NCBI GenBank assembly: GCA_963699805.1
Contig: CAVOVH010000015.1
Location: 124,001 to 188,000, forward strand
Origin: JAGTVG01 sp963699805
GTDB lineage: Bacteria; Bacteroidota; Bacteroidia; Cytophagales; Cyclobacteriaceae
DNA: 64,000 bases
Reading direction: 5' to 3'
Under the pieces are notes generated by a model. The model searched no databases. It was given only the letters and a program-made list of their open reading frames with translations, and had not been told where the DNA came from. Of the stretch, positions 19,465-29,184 are shown piece by piece. Both the position numbers and the translations under genes were made by a program. Positions within the stretch are counted from its first letter, which is position 1; the number at the start of each line of letters is the position of its first letter.

Positions 19465-20673
19465 ATGGCTAACTCCGAACCTCTTAAATTCAAAAAATCA
19501 CCCCGTATACTTTCCATTGATATTTTTCGCGGATTAACGATTCTGGTAATGATCTTTGTAAATGATGTGGCGGGGGTGAAGGGATTGCCATGGTGGACGT
19601 ATCATATTCCGCCCGGAGAACAGGGATTGACTTATGTGGATGTTGTTTTTCCGGCTTTTCTTTTTATTGTAGGGATGGCCATTCCCCTGGCCATTGAAAA
19701 AAGAAAAAACGAAGGGGATCCAATTGTCAAAATTGTATATCACATCATTGTGCGTTCATTAAGCTTGGTAGCTATAGGTCTTTTGATCATGAATGGAAGG
19801 GATATGGATCCCAGTGCGACAGGGATCAGTTATGCAGCCTGGAACGTTTTGATGTTTATAGGTGTGATTTTGCTGTGGAACCGTTACCCTAAATCAGAGG
19901 GAAAAAGGGATATCCTTTTTACAATATTAAAATTTGCAGGATTGGGACTGCTTATTTTTCTTCTGGTCATCTACAGGAGGGAAGATCAAGGAGAAATAGT
20001 ATGGATCAATAAAACCAATTGGTCCATATTGGGTGGGATTGGCTGGGCCTATCTATCCGTTTGTATTTTTTTCTTAATATTCAGGGGAAAATTTTCCGGC
20101 TTGCTCATTTCATTTGTATTCCTTGTTTTTCTGAATGTTGCCACCAAAGCAGGATGGGCTGGCTTTATTCACGATTTGCCAAGATTTATCTGGCCTTTTG
20201 GATCCGGTTCCCTGGCATCCATTACGCTGGCGGGTTTGTTGTTGTCCCTGATCTTTCTCAAAAATAAGCTTGCAGAAAGCCTGCAACAGAAAATTGTCTG
20301 GGGTGTTAGCATGGCCATCATTCTGTTTATAGCGGGGTGGCTGCTCATGCCTTTTGGATTGGCTAAAATAGGGAGTACCCCCAGCTATACCCTTTTCAGT
20401 TCCGGCATTTGTGTGATCCTGTTTATTCTAATGTATTGGATGGTGGATGTAAATGGGATCTCAAAATGGGCATCCCTGATAAAACCCGCAGGTTCCAATC
20501 CATTGCTGACCTATATACTACCGGATATTTATTATGCGATCCTGGGATTATCTCATTCCGGTCTGATTGGTGATGAGGGGTGGCCAGGCGTGTTGCGATC
20601 CTTATTATTTACCTTGTTTATATTGGGAATTTCTGCTATTTTAACCCGGATGAGGATCAGGTTGCAGCTATAA
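19465..20673 (+). CDS. DUF5009/HGSNAT-like multi-pass membrane acyltransferase
   Basis: A 402-residue protein with about ten membrane helices. It matches the DUF5009 group related to heparan-alpha-glucosaminide N-acetyltransferase and NagX. The hallmark N-terminal run is present: SIDIFRGLTILVMIFVND, then a WWTYHIPPG loop and TYVDVVFPAFLFIVGMAIPL. Relatives move acetyl groups across the membrane onto glucosamine residues or are linked to amino-sugar use. The loop histidine in WTYH could be the acyl carrier, though the surrounding loop differs from the human enzyme. It opens a plus-strand set with two FG-GAP proteins and a GH18, fitting a role in amino-sugar glycan use. Confidence 0.75.
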   Translation: MANSEPLKFKKSPRILSIDIFRGLTILVMIFVNDVAGVKGLPWWTYHIPPGEQGLTYVDVVFPAFLFIVGMAIPLAIEKRKNEGDPIVKIVYHIIVRSLSLVAIGLLIMNGRDMDPSATGISYAAWNVLMFIGVILLWNRYPKSEGKRDILFTILKFAGLGLLIFLLVIYRREDQGEIVWINKTNWSILGGIGWAYLSVCIFFLIFRGKFSGLLISFVFLVFLNVATKAGWAGFIHDLPRFIWPFGSGSLASITLAGLLLSLIFLKNKLAESLQQKIVWGVSMAIILFIAGWLLMPFGLAKIGSTPSYTLFSSGICVILFILMYWMVDVNGISKWASLIKPAGSNPLLTYILPDIYYAILGLSHSGLIGDEGWPGVLRSLLFTLFILGISAILTRMRIRLQL

Positions 20674-20799
20674 GCCAATAATTCACTTAAGCAGGATGAG
20701 GTATATTTAACTTTCCTTTAGGTTTGCAAGATCTTTTGTACTCTCTGAACGGATAAACTTTTGTATTCACAATGTCACCGATGGTTTTTTGATTTTCTG

Positions 20800-20807
20800 T
20801 AAATTTG
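20800..20807 (+). promoter_or_regulatory. Promoter-like -7 box TAAATTTG
   Basis: An exact match to the Bacteroidota -7 consensus TAnnTTTG, 94 bases before the TPR/FG-GAP gene. No TTG occurs at the usual spacing upstream, so support is weak. Confidence 0.25.
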
Positions 20808-20901
20808 GGGGACGCCTAGAATCCGTTCGTCTGAATTTTATGAAAGGTAAATACGTAAGCAAGCATTTTAGCATTAAATTTATTTAATTTATCGTCCGGT
20901 A

Positions 20902-23900
20902 ATGATTAATATTTTATACCAGATCGTTTTTATATTTAGCTTGACAGGTCTTCTGGTGGCTGGTGGGTGCAATTTGAAGCGGGGAAATGAGAAAGAGGAA
21001 AGTATGAGAGATCAGGTTGGCCGGGACAGTGTGGAGATAGCAAGATCCAGGGAAATCCTGAGGAGCCGGACCCTAGGTTTGGCTTATCTCGAAGAAAATA
21101 GACTGGAAGAAGCTGAAATTGAATTTAAAAAATTAATTCAGCTGGCTCCCGATGATGCGTTGGGATATGCCAATCTGGGTATTGTATACATGCGGATGGG
21201 AAAATATCAGGAGGCTGAAGAGCAACTTAAAAAGGCAATTGATATCAACCCGGATGATCCCGATATCCGTTTTAATCTAGCCAAGGTATACGACCTGGCC
21301 AATGATGAAGAAGCCTCACGGAAAGAGTTGGAGAAATCCATTGAAATCACCCCGGACCATGTTCAGACTTTATATGGACTCGCAGAATCTTACCAGGATC
21401 GGTCCGATTCCTATTCGATCAGTCAGTGGGAAAAGTATTTGAGAAGAATTGTTGAAACAAGCCCCACCAATATGGTTGCCAGGCTTTATTTAATTGAAGC
21501 ACTTATCCGGAACAAACAGGCGGATGAGGCCCTGAAAAACCTGGAAGAGATAGAGCGGATCTCACCTAAATTTCCGGATGAGGCGGCTGAATATTACCGG
21601 TCGGCCGTTACCCATCTTAAATCGGGTAATCTGACTGATGCCCTGACTTCGGTCAGGATCCTTCATAATCTTCTGAAGTTGACCAACCATTATCAGACCG
21701 ACATCCAGGAGCTGAAGGGAACTGGGGCTTCCAAGGTAGGAACGCCCATTATTTCTTTCAGTGAAACCAGGCCGGCATTTCTTACCGAAGGGGAATCCCT
21801 GCTGGATGCATTGCATTTTACGGATGTTACCGCATCCTCAGGATTGGATGAACTGGTTGCATTGGAGAAATATCAGGAAGGGGATACGTATTATTCCACA
21901 CACCTTGCCATTGGAGATATGGACCGGGATGGGGACCAGGATCTTTATGTTGCCGGATACAATGTGAGTAAAAAAGAATTTTCGCATTATTTATTAAAAA
22001 ATAATATGGGCAGGTTCCAGGACATTGCCACGGAAGCCGGCATACGTCATGGTGGCATTGAGTATGAATCCATTTTTACAGATTATGATAATGATGGTTT
22101 TCTGGATCTCTATATTACCCGGGAAGGACCCAACCTGCTTTATGCCAATGTGAGTGAAGGGGTTTTTCAGGAAGTATCGGCCAGGGCCGGAGTAGGAGAT
22201 CCGGATAATGGAAATCATGTTTTATTTTTTGATATGGATCAGGAAGGTGATCTGGATGTCTTTCTGGCCAATCAGAACTCCACCAAGGCGTATTTAAATT
22301 TGGGGGATAAAACTTTCAGAAATGTTACAGACGAAATGACTTTTGGGAATAACCTTCTTGGATGCAGAGATGCAGTTTTCGCGGATATGGACGATGACGG
22401 GGATGTGGACCTGTTTATTATCAACGGAAACGGGGCAAATCAATTGTTTATTAACTTGAGAGATGGAAATTTTTCGGAAGTTACTGAAAAGAGTGGCTTG
22501 AAGAATAATGATGATTCCTGGAAGACTGCCCTAGGAGATTATAATAATGATGGATTCCCGGACCTATTTATCATCGGGGAAAATAACAACCATCAATTGT
22601 TCTTGAATCAGGGAAATGGCTCTTTCTCTGCAGATCCATCTTCAGATCAGGTATTTTCTGTACTTAATGACATCAAAAGTAACGATGTTGTCTTCTTTGA
22701 TTTTGACAATGATGGATTTCTCGATATTCTAACGGTTGGGGAATCAGATTTAACCGGTGGCAGGGGAATATTCTTATTTCATAACGATACAAAGGGTGGA
22801 TACGTGGATGTTTCCGGTCTTTTACCCGAAGGTTTACGGGGAGGTACGCAGGCGGTGATTGCTGATTATAATGAAGATGGGGATATGGATATATTTATTG
22901 CCGGTAAGGAAGGAGGAATTCATCTGTTGAGAAATGACGGGGGCAATGCAAATCATCATCTCAAGATCCAATTAGTAGGCATAAGGACGGGAAGTGGGAA
23001 AAATAATTATTTTGGGATTGGTGCAAAGGTAGAGGTGAGGGCTGGAGAATTATATCAGATGAAAACAGTAACCACGCCCAATGTTCATTTTGGACTTGGC
23101 GCTCATGATAAGGTGGATGTAGTTCGCATTCTGTGGACGAATGGGGTTCCCCAGAATATATTTTCACCAGGAAGCGATCAGGATCTGGTTGAAGAGCAGG
23201 AATTAAAAGGATCATGCCCCTTTCTCTATACGTGGAATGGAGAAGAATTTGAATTCCAGAAAGATATGATGTGGAAAAGCGCCCTTGGGATGCCACTTGG
23301 CATCATGGGAGAGACGAATGCTTATGCTTTTGCCAATGCTTCGGTTGAATATCTTAAGATCCCGGGAGAATCATTGAAAGAAAGAGAAGGAAAGTATACC
23401 CTGCAGATCACTTCCGAATTATGGGAAACCATATATTTTGATGAAGTTAGACTTTTTGCGATCGATCACCCGGATTCAGAAGATGTTTATGTGGATGAAA
23501 AGTTTTCTGGTCCTCCATTTCCGGAACTCAGGATTTTCCATGTTAAAAAGAAGAGATCTCCCCGTTTGGTCAGAGATGGTTCAGGTCAGGACCTGACCGC
23601 CCTGGTTTTGTCTCAGGATGATCAGTATATTGCCAGTTTTATGCAGGAAAAATACCAGGGTCTTACTGAAATGCATGATTTGATCATTGATTTGGGGGAT
23701 ATTAAAAATTCGAAGGAACTATATCTATTCCTGAATGGATGGATCTTCCCAACGGATGCCAGCATCAATGTAGGTCTGTCCCAATCGGAACGATGGCAGG
23801 CAAGCCCTCCCTCCATGGAGGTAATGAATGAAAAAGGGAAATGGGAAATGGTATACGAGAATATCGGTTTTCCCATGGGCAAGGATAAAACGGTCATCGT

Positions 23901-24519
23901 GGATCTGACCGGAAAGGTTTCTGCCGATGTACCTATGATCCGGATCCGGACCAGCATGGAAATTTATTGGGATCATATTTTTTATACATCCGGACCGGTT
24001 TCCGGAGTTGATAATAGACTGCCCTTATCTCCTGAATCAGCAGACCTTCATTATCGTGGCTTTTCCGAAAAATATAGGAAGGGTGGGAGATACGGCCCTC
24101 ATTGGTTCGATTATGAAAAAATATCCACCAGACCGAAATGGAGGGATCTTTCCGGATATTATACCCGTTATGGAAATGTTCTCCCGTTAGTTATAGAAGC
24201 TGAAAATCAGTATGTGATCATGAATGCGGGGGACGAAATGACCCTGGAATTTAATGCGGATGTTTTGCCAGATCTTCCTCATGGATGGAAAAGGGATTAC
24301 CTGATCTTTAGTGTGGGATGGGTCAAAGATGGGGACATGAATACGGCTTTTGGAAATACGGTGGCACCGCTTCCTTATCATGGCTTGATTTCATATCCTT
24401 ATTCAAATAAGGATCAATATCCGCAGACTTTGGAATTGCAGGAATATCATCGGAAATATAATACCAGGAAAGTGTCCAATGAGACGTTTAGAAACGAAAT
24501 CAGACAAGCAGAAAAATAA
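20902..24519 (+). CDS. TPR / FG-GAP (VCBS) / ASPIC-UnbV lipoprotein
   Basis: A 1205-residue surface-type protein. The leader ends in VAGGC (cysteine 23), a probable lipobox. Residues about 50-250 are tetratricopeptide repeats (LGYANLGIVYMRMGKYQEAE type). Residues about 305-680 carry FG-GAP repeats with calcium-loop signatures such as DMDRDGDQD, DYDNDGFLD, DMDDDGDVD and DYNEDGDMD, likely a beta-propeller. An ASPIC/UnbV segment follows (NHHLKIQL to FGLGAHDKVDVVRILWTNG). The last 440 residues start with CPFLYTWNGEEF, a block I recall from long TPR-UnbV proteins of Acidobacteria and Planctomycetes. Its role is probably extracellular binding or adhesion. The next gene starts one base after its stop, so the two are translationally coupled. 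Confidence 0.8.
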   Translation: MINILYQIVFIFSLTGLLVAGGCNLKRGNEKEESMRDQVGRDSVEIARSREILRSRTLGLAYLEENRLEEAEIEFKKLIQLAPDDALGYANLGIVYMRMGKYQEAEEQLKKAIDINPDDPDIRFNLAKVYDLANDEEASRKELEKSIEITPDHVQTLYGLAESYQDRSDSYSISQWEKYLRRIVETSPTNMVARLYLIEALIRNKQADEALKNLEEIERISPKFPDEAAEYYRSAVTHLKSGNLTDALTSVRILHNLLKLTNHYQTDIQELKGTGASKVGTPIISFSETRPAFLTEGESLLDALHFTDVTASSGLDELVALEKYQEGDTYYSTHLAIGDMDRDGDQDLYVAGYNVSKKEFSHYLLKNNMGRFQDIATEAGIRHGGIEYESIFTDYDNDGFLDLYITREGPNLLYANVSEGVFQEVSARAGVGDPDNGNHVLFFDMDQEGDLDVFLANQNSTKAYLNLGDKTFRNVTDEMTFGNNLLGCRDAVFADMDDDGDVDLFIINGNGANQLFINLRDGNFSEVTEKSGLKNNDDSWKTALGDYNNDGFPDLFIIGENNNHQLFLNQGNGSFSADPSSDQVFSVLNDIKSNDVVFFDFDNDGFLDILTVGESDLTGGRGIFLFHNDTKGGYVDVSGLLPEGLRGGTQAVIADYNEDGDMDIFIAGKEGGIHLLRNDGGNANHHLKIQLVGIRTGSGKNNYFGIGAKVEVRAGELYQMKTVTTPNVHFGLGAHDKVDVVRILWTNGVPQNIFSPGSDQDLVEEQELKGSCPFLYTWNGEEFEFQKDMMWKSALGMPLGIMGETNAYAFANASVEYLKIPGESLKEREGKYTLQITSELWETIYFDEVRLFAIDHPDSEDVYVDEKFSGPPFPELRIFHVKKKRSPRLVRDGSGQDLTALVLSQDDQYIASFMQEKYQGLTEMHDLIIDLGDIKNSKELYLFLNGWIFPTDASINVGLSQSERWQASPPSMEVMNEKGKWEMVYENIGFPMGKDKTVIVDLTGKVSADVPMIRIRTSMEIYWDHIFYTSGPVSGVDNRLPLSPESADLHYRGFSEKYRKGGRYGPHWFDYEKISTRPKWRDLSGYYTRYGNVLPLVIEAENQYVIMNAGDEMTLEFNADVLPDLPHGWKRDYLIFSVGWVKDGDMNTAFGNTVAPLPYHGLISYPYSNKDQYPQTLELQEYHRKYNTRKVSNETFRNEIRQAEK

Positions 24520-24520
24520 A

Positions 24521-27500
24521 ATGGGACAGGAAGAAAGATCGTCATTCATTCAAAAAGTAGGAATCCTTGTAAATCTGTTGATACTGATACCGGGAATTAT
24601 ACTTGCAGATGGATTTATGGAGGATAATGAAGGGAAACTCTTTTCTTTATTGAATCCGGATGAGACCCATATATATTTCAACAATGAATTATTTGATGCG
24701 GAAGAACACAGCATTCTTCTCTATTCCAATTACTATGGGGGAGGGGGTGTTGGTATTGGTGACATCAATAATGATGGTTTACAGGATATTTATTTTGCAG
24801 GCAACCTGGTAGCGGACCGACTTTATCTCAACAGGGGGAACCTGGTTTTCGAAGATATCACTGAAAGCGCGGGAATCGTAGACAATGGAGGATGGTCTTC
24901 CGGTGTACTTTTCGGGGATATTAATAATGATGGCTATCAGGATATTTATGTTACCCGGGAATTGTACGATGATAAACCTGAATTATGGGCCAACAAGCTT
25001 TACATCAATAACGGTAATAATACCTTCACCGAAAGTGCGAAGAAATATGGTATAGAAGACAATCAGAGAACCCGGCATGCCACATTCATTGATTATGACA
25101 GGGATGGGGATCTCGATCTGTTTTTATGTACACAGCCACCCAATCCCGGTGTGTATTCTTCCTACTATAAAACAGAGCTCCTGCTGGATATTTACGCACC
25201 AAAGCTTTATGAAAATCAGGGCGATACATTTTTAGACGTAACGGTTAAAGCAGGTTTGTCAAGACCTGGTTTCCCCAACAGTGTAACTGCCAGTGATCTG
25301 AATAATGATGGTTGGACAGACCTCTGGGTGGCAAATGATTACTGGGCGGGAGATTTTATCTATATGAATAATGGGGATGGGACCTTCACGGATAAAACCA
25401 GTGAAATGGTTCGTCATGTAACTTACAGCAGCATGGGGATCGATGCCGGGGATATTAATAATGATGGATTGCTGGATGTGATGGTGCTGGATATGGTTCC
25501 GGAGGATCATTTTCGACGTCACAGTAATATGGGCGCCATGAATACCCAATCATTCTGGGAGGTAGTCAACGATGGAGGATATTATCAATACTTCACAAAT
25601 ACCCTGTTTCTGAACAGAGGCAATGGATTCTTCAGTGACATTGTGAACATGGCAGGAGTGGAATCCACCGACTGGAGCTGGACCACACTGTTTCTCGATC
25701 TGGATAATGATGGCTGGAAGGATATTTTTATCGCAAACGGTCTCATGCGCGATATCCGGGACATGGATGCCGCCAATGAATTTCCTAAAGTGATTGAGGC
25801 AGCGATTCATCAGTTCCTGGAAAAAAATCCAAATCCTGAGAATATCAGTATCTGGGATATCGTCGACATGGATAAGGCCATGAATATCTCGCCATCTGTT
25901 AAACTTCATAATTATGCCTATAGGAACAATGGCGATCTGACTTTTTCGGACATGACGGAAATGTGGGGATTTGAAGAAAGAACCTTTTCGAATGGAGGCG
26001 CCTATGCCGATCTTGATAATGACGGGGACCTGGACATTGTCGTGAATAATGTCAATGATACTGCCATGATTTACCGGAACAATGCTGAAAAAATGGGAGA
26101 TCATCATTATTTGCGGGTCAAACCTGTAGCGGATCAAAAAGATAAAAATATCCTAGGTACCAAGGTATGGATCGAGATGGAGAATGGCATTCAGTTCTTT
26201 GAGATTACGAGTGTGAGGGGAATGTATTCAACGAGTGAACATATCGCTCATTTTGGATTGGGAGAAATCGATAAAATTGACAAGGTGATCGTGAAATGGC
26301 CGGATGGGAAAGAAAATATTGAGAAAAACGTAAAGGCTGATCAGGAACTGGAGATATTTTACAGCAAATCGAAAGCGGCTCTGGTTGAAAAGGTGGATCC
26401 TAAGGAACCACTCTTTGAAAATATCACCAATTTGACGGGTGTTCAATATAAACATGAAGAAAATGAATTTGATGATTTTTCAAGGCAATATCTCCTGCCC
26501 TATAAAATGTCTGAATTAGGACCTTGCATGGCTTCGGGAGATATCAATGGAGATGGATTTGAGGATTTTTTCATAGGTGGTGCGGCTGGAAAGGAAGGGC
26601 ATTTATTTATTCAGAAGGAAGATGGCACCTTTCTCGCCATGGATAGTGAAAGCCTGTACAATGATAAAATGAGTGAAGACATGGGAGCTGCTTTTTTCGA
26701 TGCTGATCAGGATGGGGATATGGATTTATATGTGGTCAGTGGCGGAAATGAATTCAGACCCAGGTCTTCCCTGTATCAGGATCGGCTGTACCTGAATGAT
26801 GGATCCGGCGTATTTACAAAATCGGAAAACTGGCTGCCAAAAATGAATATCAGCGGATCAAAGGTGATCCCGGAGGATTTCGACGGGGATGGGGATATGG
26901 ATTTATTTTTAGCCGGAAGGCATATTCCGTGGTCTTATCCGGATCCTGAATCGAGTACTATTCTGGTTAATACTGGGGAAAAATTTGAAAACATGACACG
27001 GGAAATTGCACCCGAACTGAATGGGATCGGTATGGTAAATGATGCCAGATGGGTTGACTTTAATATGGATGATCAGGTTGATCTTGTACTGGTGGGGGAA
27101 TGGATGCCTGTAACCTTATTCCAGAATGAGGAAGGCACCTTCAGGAATGTAACGGCATCATATGGATTGGAAGGCAAAACAGGGTGGTGGTTCAGCATTG
27201 AATCCGCTGATATGGATCAGGATGGGGATATGGATCTGATCGCAGGTAATTTCGGGATCAATTCATATTATACCGGAACCATGGAAGAACCGTTCGAAGC
27301 TTATTACGATGATTTCGACAACAATGGTCTGAAGGATATTGTTCTTACTTATTATGAATCAGGGAAAAAATATCCCTATAGCAGGATGAAAGATGCTGCG
27401 GTTCAATTGCCAGCGATCAATGATAAGTTCAAGACATTTACTTCCTATGCCAGCGCAGATGTTTATGAAATTTATGGTAAAGAAAACTTGGAGAAGGCGC

Positions 27501-27910
27501 TTCATTATCAGGCCAATACCTTTGAAAGCGTTTATCTGGAAAATACGGGAAGTGGAAAATTTGAATTTCATACCCTTCCCAGGGAAGCTCAATTTTCATC
27601 CGTTAATGATATTCTGATCAACGATTATAATAGAGATGGGAATCTGGATATCCTTCTTGCGGGGAATATGTATGGTACCGAGGTGAAGACTCCCAGGAAT
27701 GATGCGGGTATTGGCTTATTTTTATCCGGAGATGGAAAAGGAAATTTCAAACCTTTGAATTATCTCGAAAGTGGTTTTTTTGTTCCTTATGATGTTAAGA
27801 GTCTTCAGGAGTTAAAGATCGATAATACCCTTTATATTCTTGCAGGATGTAATAATGATTCTCTCCAGGTATTCAGGGTAAACCCTTTAAATGGGATTTC
27901 ACATTATTAA
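24521..27910 (+). CDS. Exported FG-GAP / ASPIC-UnbV (CRTAC1-like) repeat protein
   Basis: An 1129-residue exported protein built mainly of FG-GAP repeats with many calcium-type loops (DINNDGLQD, DYDRDGDLD, DLDNDGWKD, DADQDGDMD, DFDGDGDMD). An ASPIC/UnbV module lies near residues 530-600 (HHYLRVKP to AHFGLGEIDKIDKVIVKWPDG) with a second propeller block after it. I prefer the ATG at 24521: it sits one base after the upstream stop and directly precedes the signal peptide (cleavage near ILA/DGF). The ATG at 24479 would overlap the upstream gene by 41 bases. Such proteins are common near glycan genes in marine Bacteroidota, but their ligand is unknown. It forms a unit with the TPR protein before it and the GH18 after it. 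Confidence 0.8.
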   Translation: MGQEERSSFIQKVGILVNLLILIPGIILADGFMEDNEGKLFSLLNPDETHIYFNNELFDAEEHSILLYSNYYGGGGVGIGDINNDGLQDIYFAGNLVADRLYLNRGNLVFEDITESAGIVDNGGWSSGVLFGDINNDGYQDIYVTRELYDDKPELWANKLYINNGNNTFTESAKKYGIEDNQRTRHATFIDYDRDGDLDLFLCTQPPNPGVYSSYYKTELLLDIYAPKLYENQGDTFLDVTVKAGLSRPGFPNSVTASDLNNDGWTDLWVANDYWAGDFIYMNNGDGTFTDKTSEMVRHVTYSSMGIDAGDINNDGLLDVMVLDMVPEDHFRRHSNMGAMNTQSFWEVVNDGGYYQYFTNTLFLNRGNGFFSDIVNMAGVESTDWSWTTLFLDLDNDGWKDIFIANGLMRDIRDMDAANEFPKVIEAAIHQFLEKNPNPENISIWDIVDMDKAMNISPSVKLHNYAYRNNGDLTFSDMTEMWGFEERTFSNGGAYADLDNDGDLDIVVNNVNDTAMIYRNNAEKMGDHHYLRVKPVADQKDKNILGTKVWIEMENGIQFFEITSVRGMYSTSEHIAHFGLGEIDKIDKVIVKWPDGKENIEKNVKADQELEIFYSKSKAALVEKVDPKEPLFENITNLTGVQYKHEENEFDDFSRQYLLPYKMSELGPCMASGDINGDGFEDFFIGGAAGKEGHLFIQKEDGTFLAMDSESLYNDKMSEDMGAAFFDADQDGDMDLYVVSGGNEFRPRSSLYQDRLYLNDGSGVFTKSENWLPKMNISGSKVIPEDFDGDGDMDLFLAGRHIPWSYPDPESSTILVNTGEKFENMTREIAPELNGIGMVNDARWVDFNMDDQVDLVLVGEWMPVTLFQNEEGTFRNVTASYGLEGKTGWWFSIESADMDQDGDMDLIAGNFGINSYYTGTMEEPFEAYYDDFDNNGLKDIVLTYYESGKKYPYSRMKDAAVQLPAINDKFKTFTSYASADVYEIYGKENLEKALHYQANTFESVYLENTGSGKFEFHTLPREAQFSSVNDILINDYNRDGNLDILLAGNMYGTEVKTPRNDAGIGLFLSGDGKGNFKPLNYLESGFFVPYDVKSLQELKIDNTLYILAGCNNDSLQVFRVNPLNGISHY

Positions 27911-27971
27911 AAAATCTTGATGCGTACTACCACTAAAATGGTAATACAAGTCTATTAATTCTCAACTTAAA

Positions 27972-29045
27972 ATGAAGCATTTTTTTCTCAAATTCTTATT
28001 TTTTTCTTTGGCCGTTATTTTTTTGTATTCCTGTTCAGAGGAAGATATAGTTACGGACGATTACCTGGATCAACCAGTCTGTGAAGGATCCTTTATACCT
28101 AAAGATTATGAATATCAGGTGGTGGGTTTTTATCCCTATTATAAAAAGGAGGCGCTCCCCATTTCAGAAATTCCCTGGGAAAAAATTACGCGTATCGTGT
28201 ATGCATTCGCGATTCCCAATCCTGATGGAACCCTGAATACCGGTTTTTTAACCGGGATTAGCCAATTGGTTGATGAAGCCCATGCACAGGGAGTGGAAGT
28301 ATACTTCTCCGTAGGAGGAGGCGGAAGTGGTTCCGAAAATTTTCCCCTGATTGCCGCTGATAAAAAAGCAGCGGACAGAATGGTCAAGGAAATCCGTCAA
28401 TATATTTTCGCAAACTGCCTGGATGGTGTCGACATGGATTGGGAATATTGGACCGGAAGTCTGACAAGTACGGTAATATATGAAGAAAGTCAGGCACTTG
28501 TCGATATTTTAGAAGCACTGAAGAAGGAACTGATGCCCTTCGAACTTGGTATTTCCATTGACTTACCGGCATCCCAATGGGGAGGTAAACATTTCCTGGA
28601 CCAGGTGGCCGATCACGTGGATCATGTACAAGTGATGGCGTATGATTTTACCGGGCCCTGGTCTGCCCCGGGTCCTCATTCTTCTTATGATGATGCCATT
28701 GGATCGGGATCCAGCACCTCCTCCACGGGTTTGGCTTACTGGGTCAATTACAGACAATGGCCTAAAACAAATATTTTATTGGGTGTGCCTTTTTACGGCA
28801 GGGATTTTGACAATCAACAGGGGGCAGGAATTTCCTATGCGGATATTCTGGAGCTTTACCCTGATGCATGGGGCTATGACCAGGTGGCCAATATTTATTA
28901 TAATGGAATTCCGACTATGACCCAAAAGGCTCAATATGTAAAAGATGAGCAATTCTCAGGAATCATGATCTGGGAACTGGCGCATGATCATCCGGGTGAC
29001 AGTCTGAGCCTTTTAAATGCCATTGACCAGGTGTTTAATCCTTGA
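27972..29045 (+). CDS. GH18 family lipoprotein (chitinase-like or endo-glucosaminidase)
   Basis: A 357-residue lipoprotein (leader ending LYSC, lipobox) with a GH18 TIM barrel. The catalytic signature is intact as DGVDMDWEY (DxxDxDxE, glutamate as acid/base). Other family features are VVGFYPYYKK at strand 1, YFSVGGGGSGSENF at strand 3, VQVMAYDF at strand 6 and a late GIMIWELAHD. It cleaves beta-1,4 linkages next to an N-acetylglucosamine residue by substrate-assisted catalysis. No chitin-binding module is present, so soluble chito-oligosaccharides or glycoprotein N-glycans are candidate substrates. It is 61 bases behind the FG-GAP gene and probably shares its transcript. Confidence 0.85.
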   Translation: MKHFFLKFLFFSLAVIFLYSCSEEDIVTDDYLDQPVCEGSFIPKDYEYQVVGFYPYYKKEALPISEIPWEKITRIVYAFAIPNPDGTLNTGFLTGISQLVDEAHAQGVEVYFSVGGGGSGSENFPLIAADKKAADRMVKEIRQYIFANCLDGVDMDWEYWTGSLTSTVIYEESQALVDILEALKKELMPFELGISIDLPASQWGGKHFLDQVADHVDHVQVMAYDFTGPWSAPGPHSSYDDAIGSGSSTSSTGLAYWVNYRQWPKTNILLGVPFYGRDFDNQQGAGISYADILELYPDAWGYDQVANIYYNGIPTMTQKAQYVKDEQFSGIMIWELAHDHPGDSLSLLNAIDQVFNP

Positions 29046-29184
29046 TATATAATCCATCTAAAAAGTCTTTTATCCTCTTTCTCAGGCCTGACCCGGAAAT
29101 CTTAAATAGCAGATCATTAATTTGTTTAGATTACCACCAACCTATGAATGACGTATTACAGGGCTTTTAAAACTTTCACATGAG

